From positions 1-22,849 of the forward strand of contig CACYBJ010000245.1 of NCBI GenBank assembly GCA_902772565.1: DNA of 22,849 bases, in the 5' to 3' direction. The DNA is from an uncultured Lachnospiraceae bacterium (GTDB lineage: Bacteria; Bacillota; Clostridia; Lachnospirales; Lachnospiraceae). Positions 22,522 to 22,849 of the stretch are shown here, piece after piece. The translations under genes and the position numbers were made by a program. Below the pieces are notes generated by a model. That model did not search any database. It was given only the letters and a program-made list of their open reading frames with translations, and had not been told where the DNA came from. The first letter of the stretch is position 1. Every line of letters begins with the position of its first letter.

Positions 22522-22849
22522 ACTTCTCTCCTTTCCGCCTTATCATCTACACCGTCTTCATGTTTGGCAGATGCAGACTCAGGCATGCCCGTTTCAATCT
22601 CAGCAGACGCATCAGCATCATCCATAACAGGCTTAATAAGGGCCGCAGCGGCTGAAATAACCACTGTAAGGATTATAACGGTAAATCCTGAGGAAAGTTC
22701 CTTTAAAAGTGGTGTAACGCTGAATACGAGGCTTGAAAGCATGGATACTATAATGATACCCTGCATAAATCTGTCCTTCTTGGCAGGAGGCACCACAATG
22801 GCTATAAACATTCCGTACAAAGCCACACCCATGGCGCACTCAAGTCTTG
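22518..22849 (-). CDS. azlC: AzlC-family branched-chain amino acid exporter large subunit, N-terminal part outside window
   Basis: Only the C-terminal part is visible, with the gene entering from the right edge. Residues LECAMGVALYGMFIAIVVP match the region before the last helices of AzlC, and two further hydrophobic segments follow. After the last helix there is an acidic, hydrophilic tail of nearly 40 residues (from KPVMDDADASAE to the end), longer than I would expect for AzlC and probably cytoplasmic. The ATG at 22832 is internal; the frame stays open to the window end. Confidence 0.85.
   Translation of the reverse strand, partial: RLECAMGVALYGMFIAIVVPPAKKDRFMQGIIIVSMLSSLVFSVTPLLKELSSGFTVIILTVVISAAAALIKPVMDDADASAEIETGMPESASAKHEDGVDDKAERREV

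Noticed and set aside
1..22849. CRISPR arrays, insertion sequences, prophage genes, tRNA or rRNA genes
   Set aside because: I looked for regularly spaced repeats, transposase or integrase motifs and tRNA-like cloverleaf ends, and saw none that could be supported.

Overview
The window looks like a chromosomal segment of a low-to-moderate-GC Firmicute, most likely a Lachnospiraceae bacterium of the Butyrivibrio/Pseudobutyrivibrio/Roseburia type. The reasons are strong GGAGG ribosome-binding sites, sigma-A promoters with 17-bp spacers, a CIRCE-controlled clpB, meso-diaminopimelate dehydrogenase, AsnA, and a galactan-degradation locus built from a GH53 lipoprotein, a LacI regulator and a MalFG-type ABC importer. 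The genus is an inference; no rRNA or tRNA gene is present to confirm it.

Positions 1-7.4 kb are housekeeping. A partial clpB (minus strand, cut by the window start) has a perfect CIRCE operator over its -35 box. It is divergent from ddh, which makes the meso-diaminopimelate of lysine and peptidoglycan synthesis. Next is a probable minus-strand operon asnS - (L,D-transpeptidase + VanX-like dipeptidase lipoprotein) - asnA. Asparagine synthesis and asparaginyl-tRNA charging therefore flank a cell-wall enzyme of unusual two-domain architecture. A compact GC-rich element bounded by 19-bp inverted repeats lies in the asnA 3' region.

Positions 7.4-11.5 kb are miscellaneous: a DMT-type membrane transporter (plus strand), a MutS-related ATPase that is not a mismatch-repair MutS (minus, behind a structured leader), and an AraC-family regulator with a GyrI-like sensor domain (minus).

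Positions 11.6-22.2 kb are a beta-1,4-galactan/arabinogalactan utilisation locus. A surface lipoprotein GH53 endo-galactanase with Ig-like and carbohydrate-binding domains (plus strand) would cut polymer outside the cell. A solute-binding lipoprotein and two MalF/MalG-like permeases (minus) would import the oligosaccharides; the ATPase subunit is not here. Inside the cell, a 612-aa protein of no family I can name, a 70-aa zinc-ribbon protein translationally overlapped with it, and a second GH53 without signal peptide would process them. No GH42 or GH2 beta-galactosidase is present in the window, so the 612-aa protein is the obvious candidate for the missing intracellular step. A LacI-type regulator sits between the two arms, and a shared 19-bp operator occurs just downstream of the -10 of each regulated promoter. 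One copy lies between two face-to-face promoters, and a degenerate third copy lies in the loop of a hairpin behind lacI. Further stem-loops between the minus-strand genes suggest staged expression within the operon.

The right edge holds azlD and the 3' part of azlC (branched-chain amino acid exporter), overlapping by ATGA.
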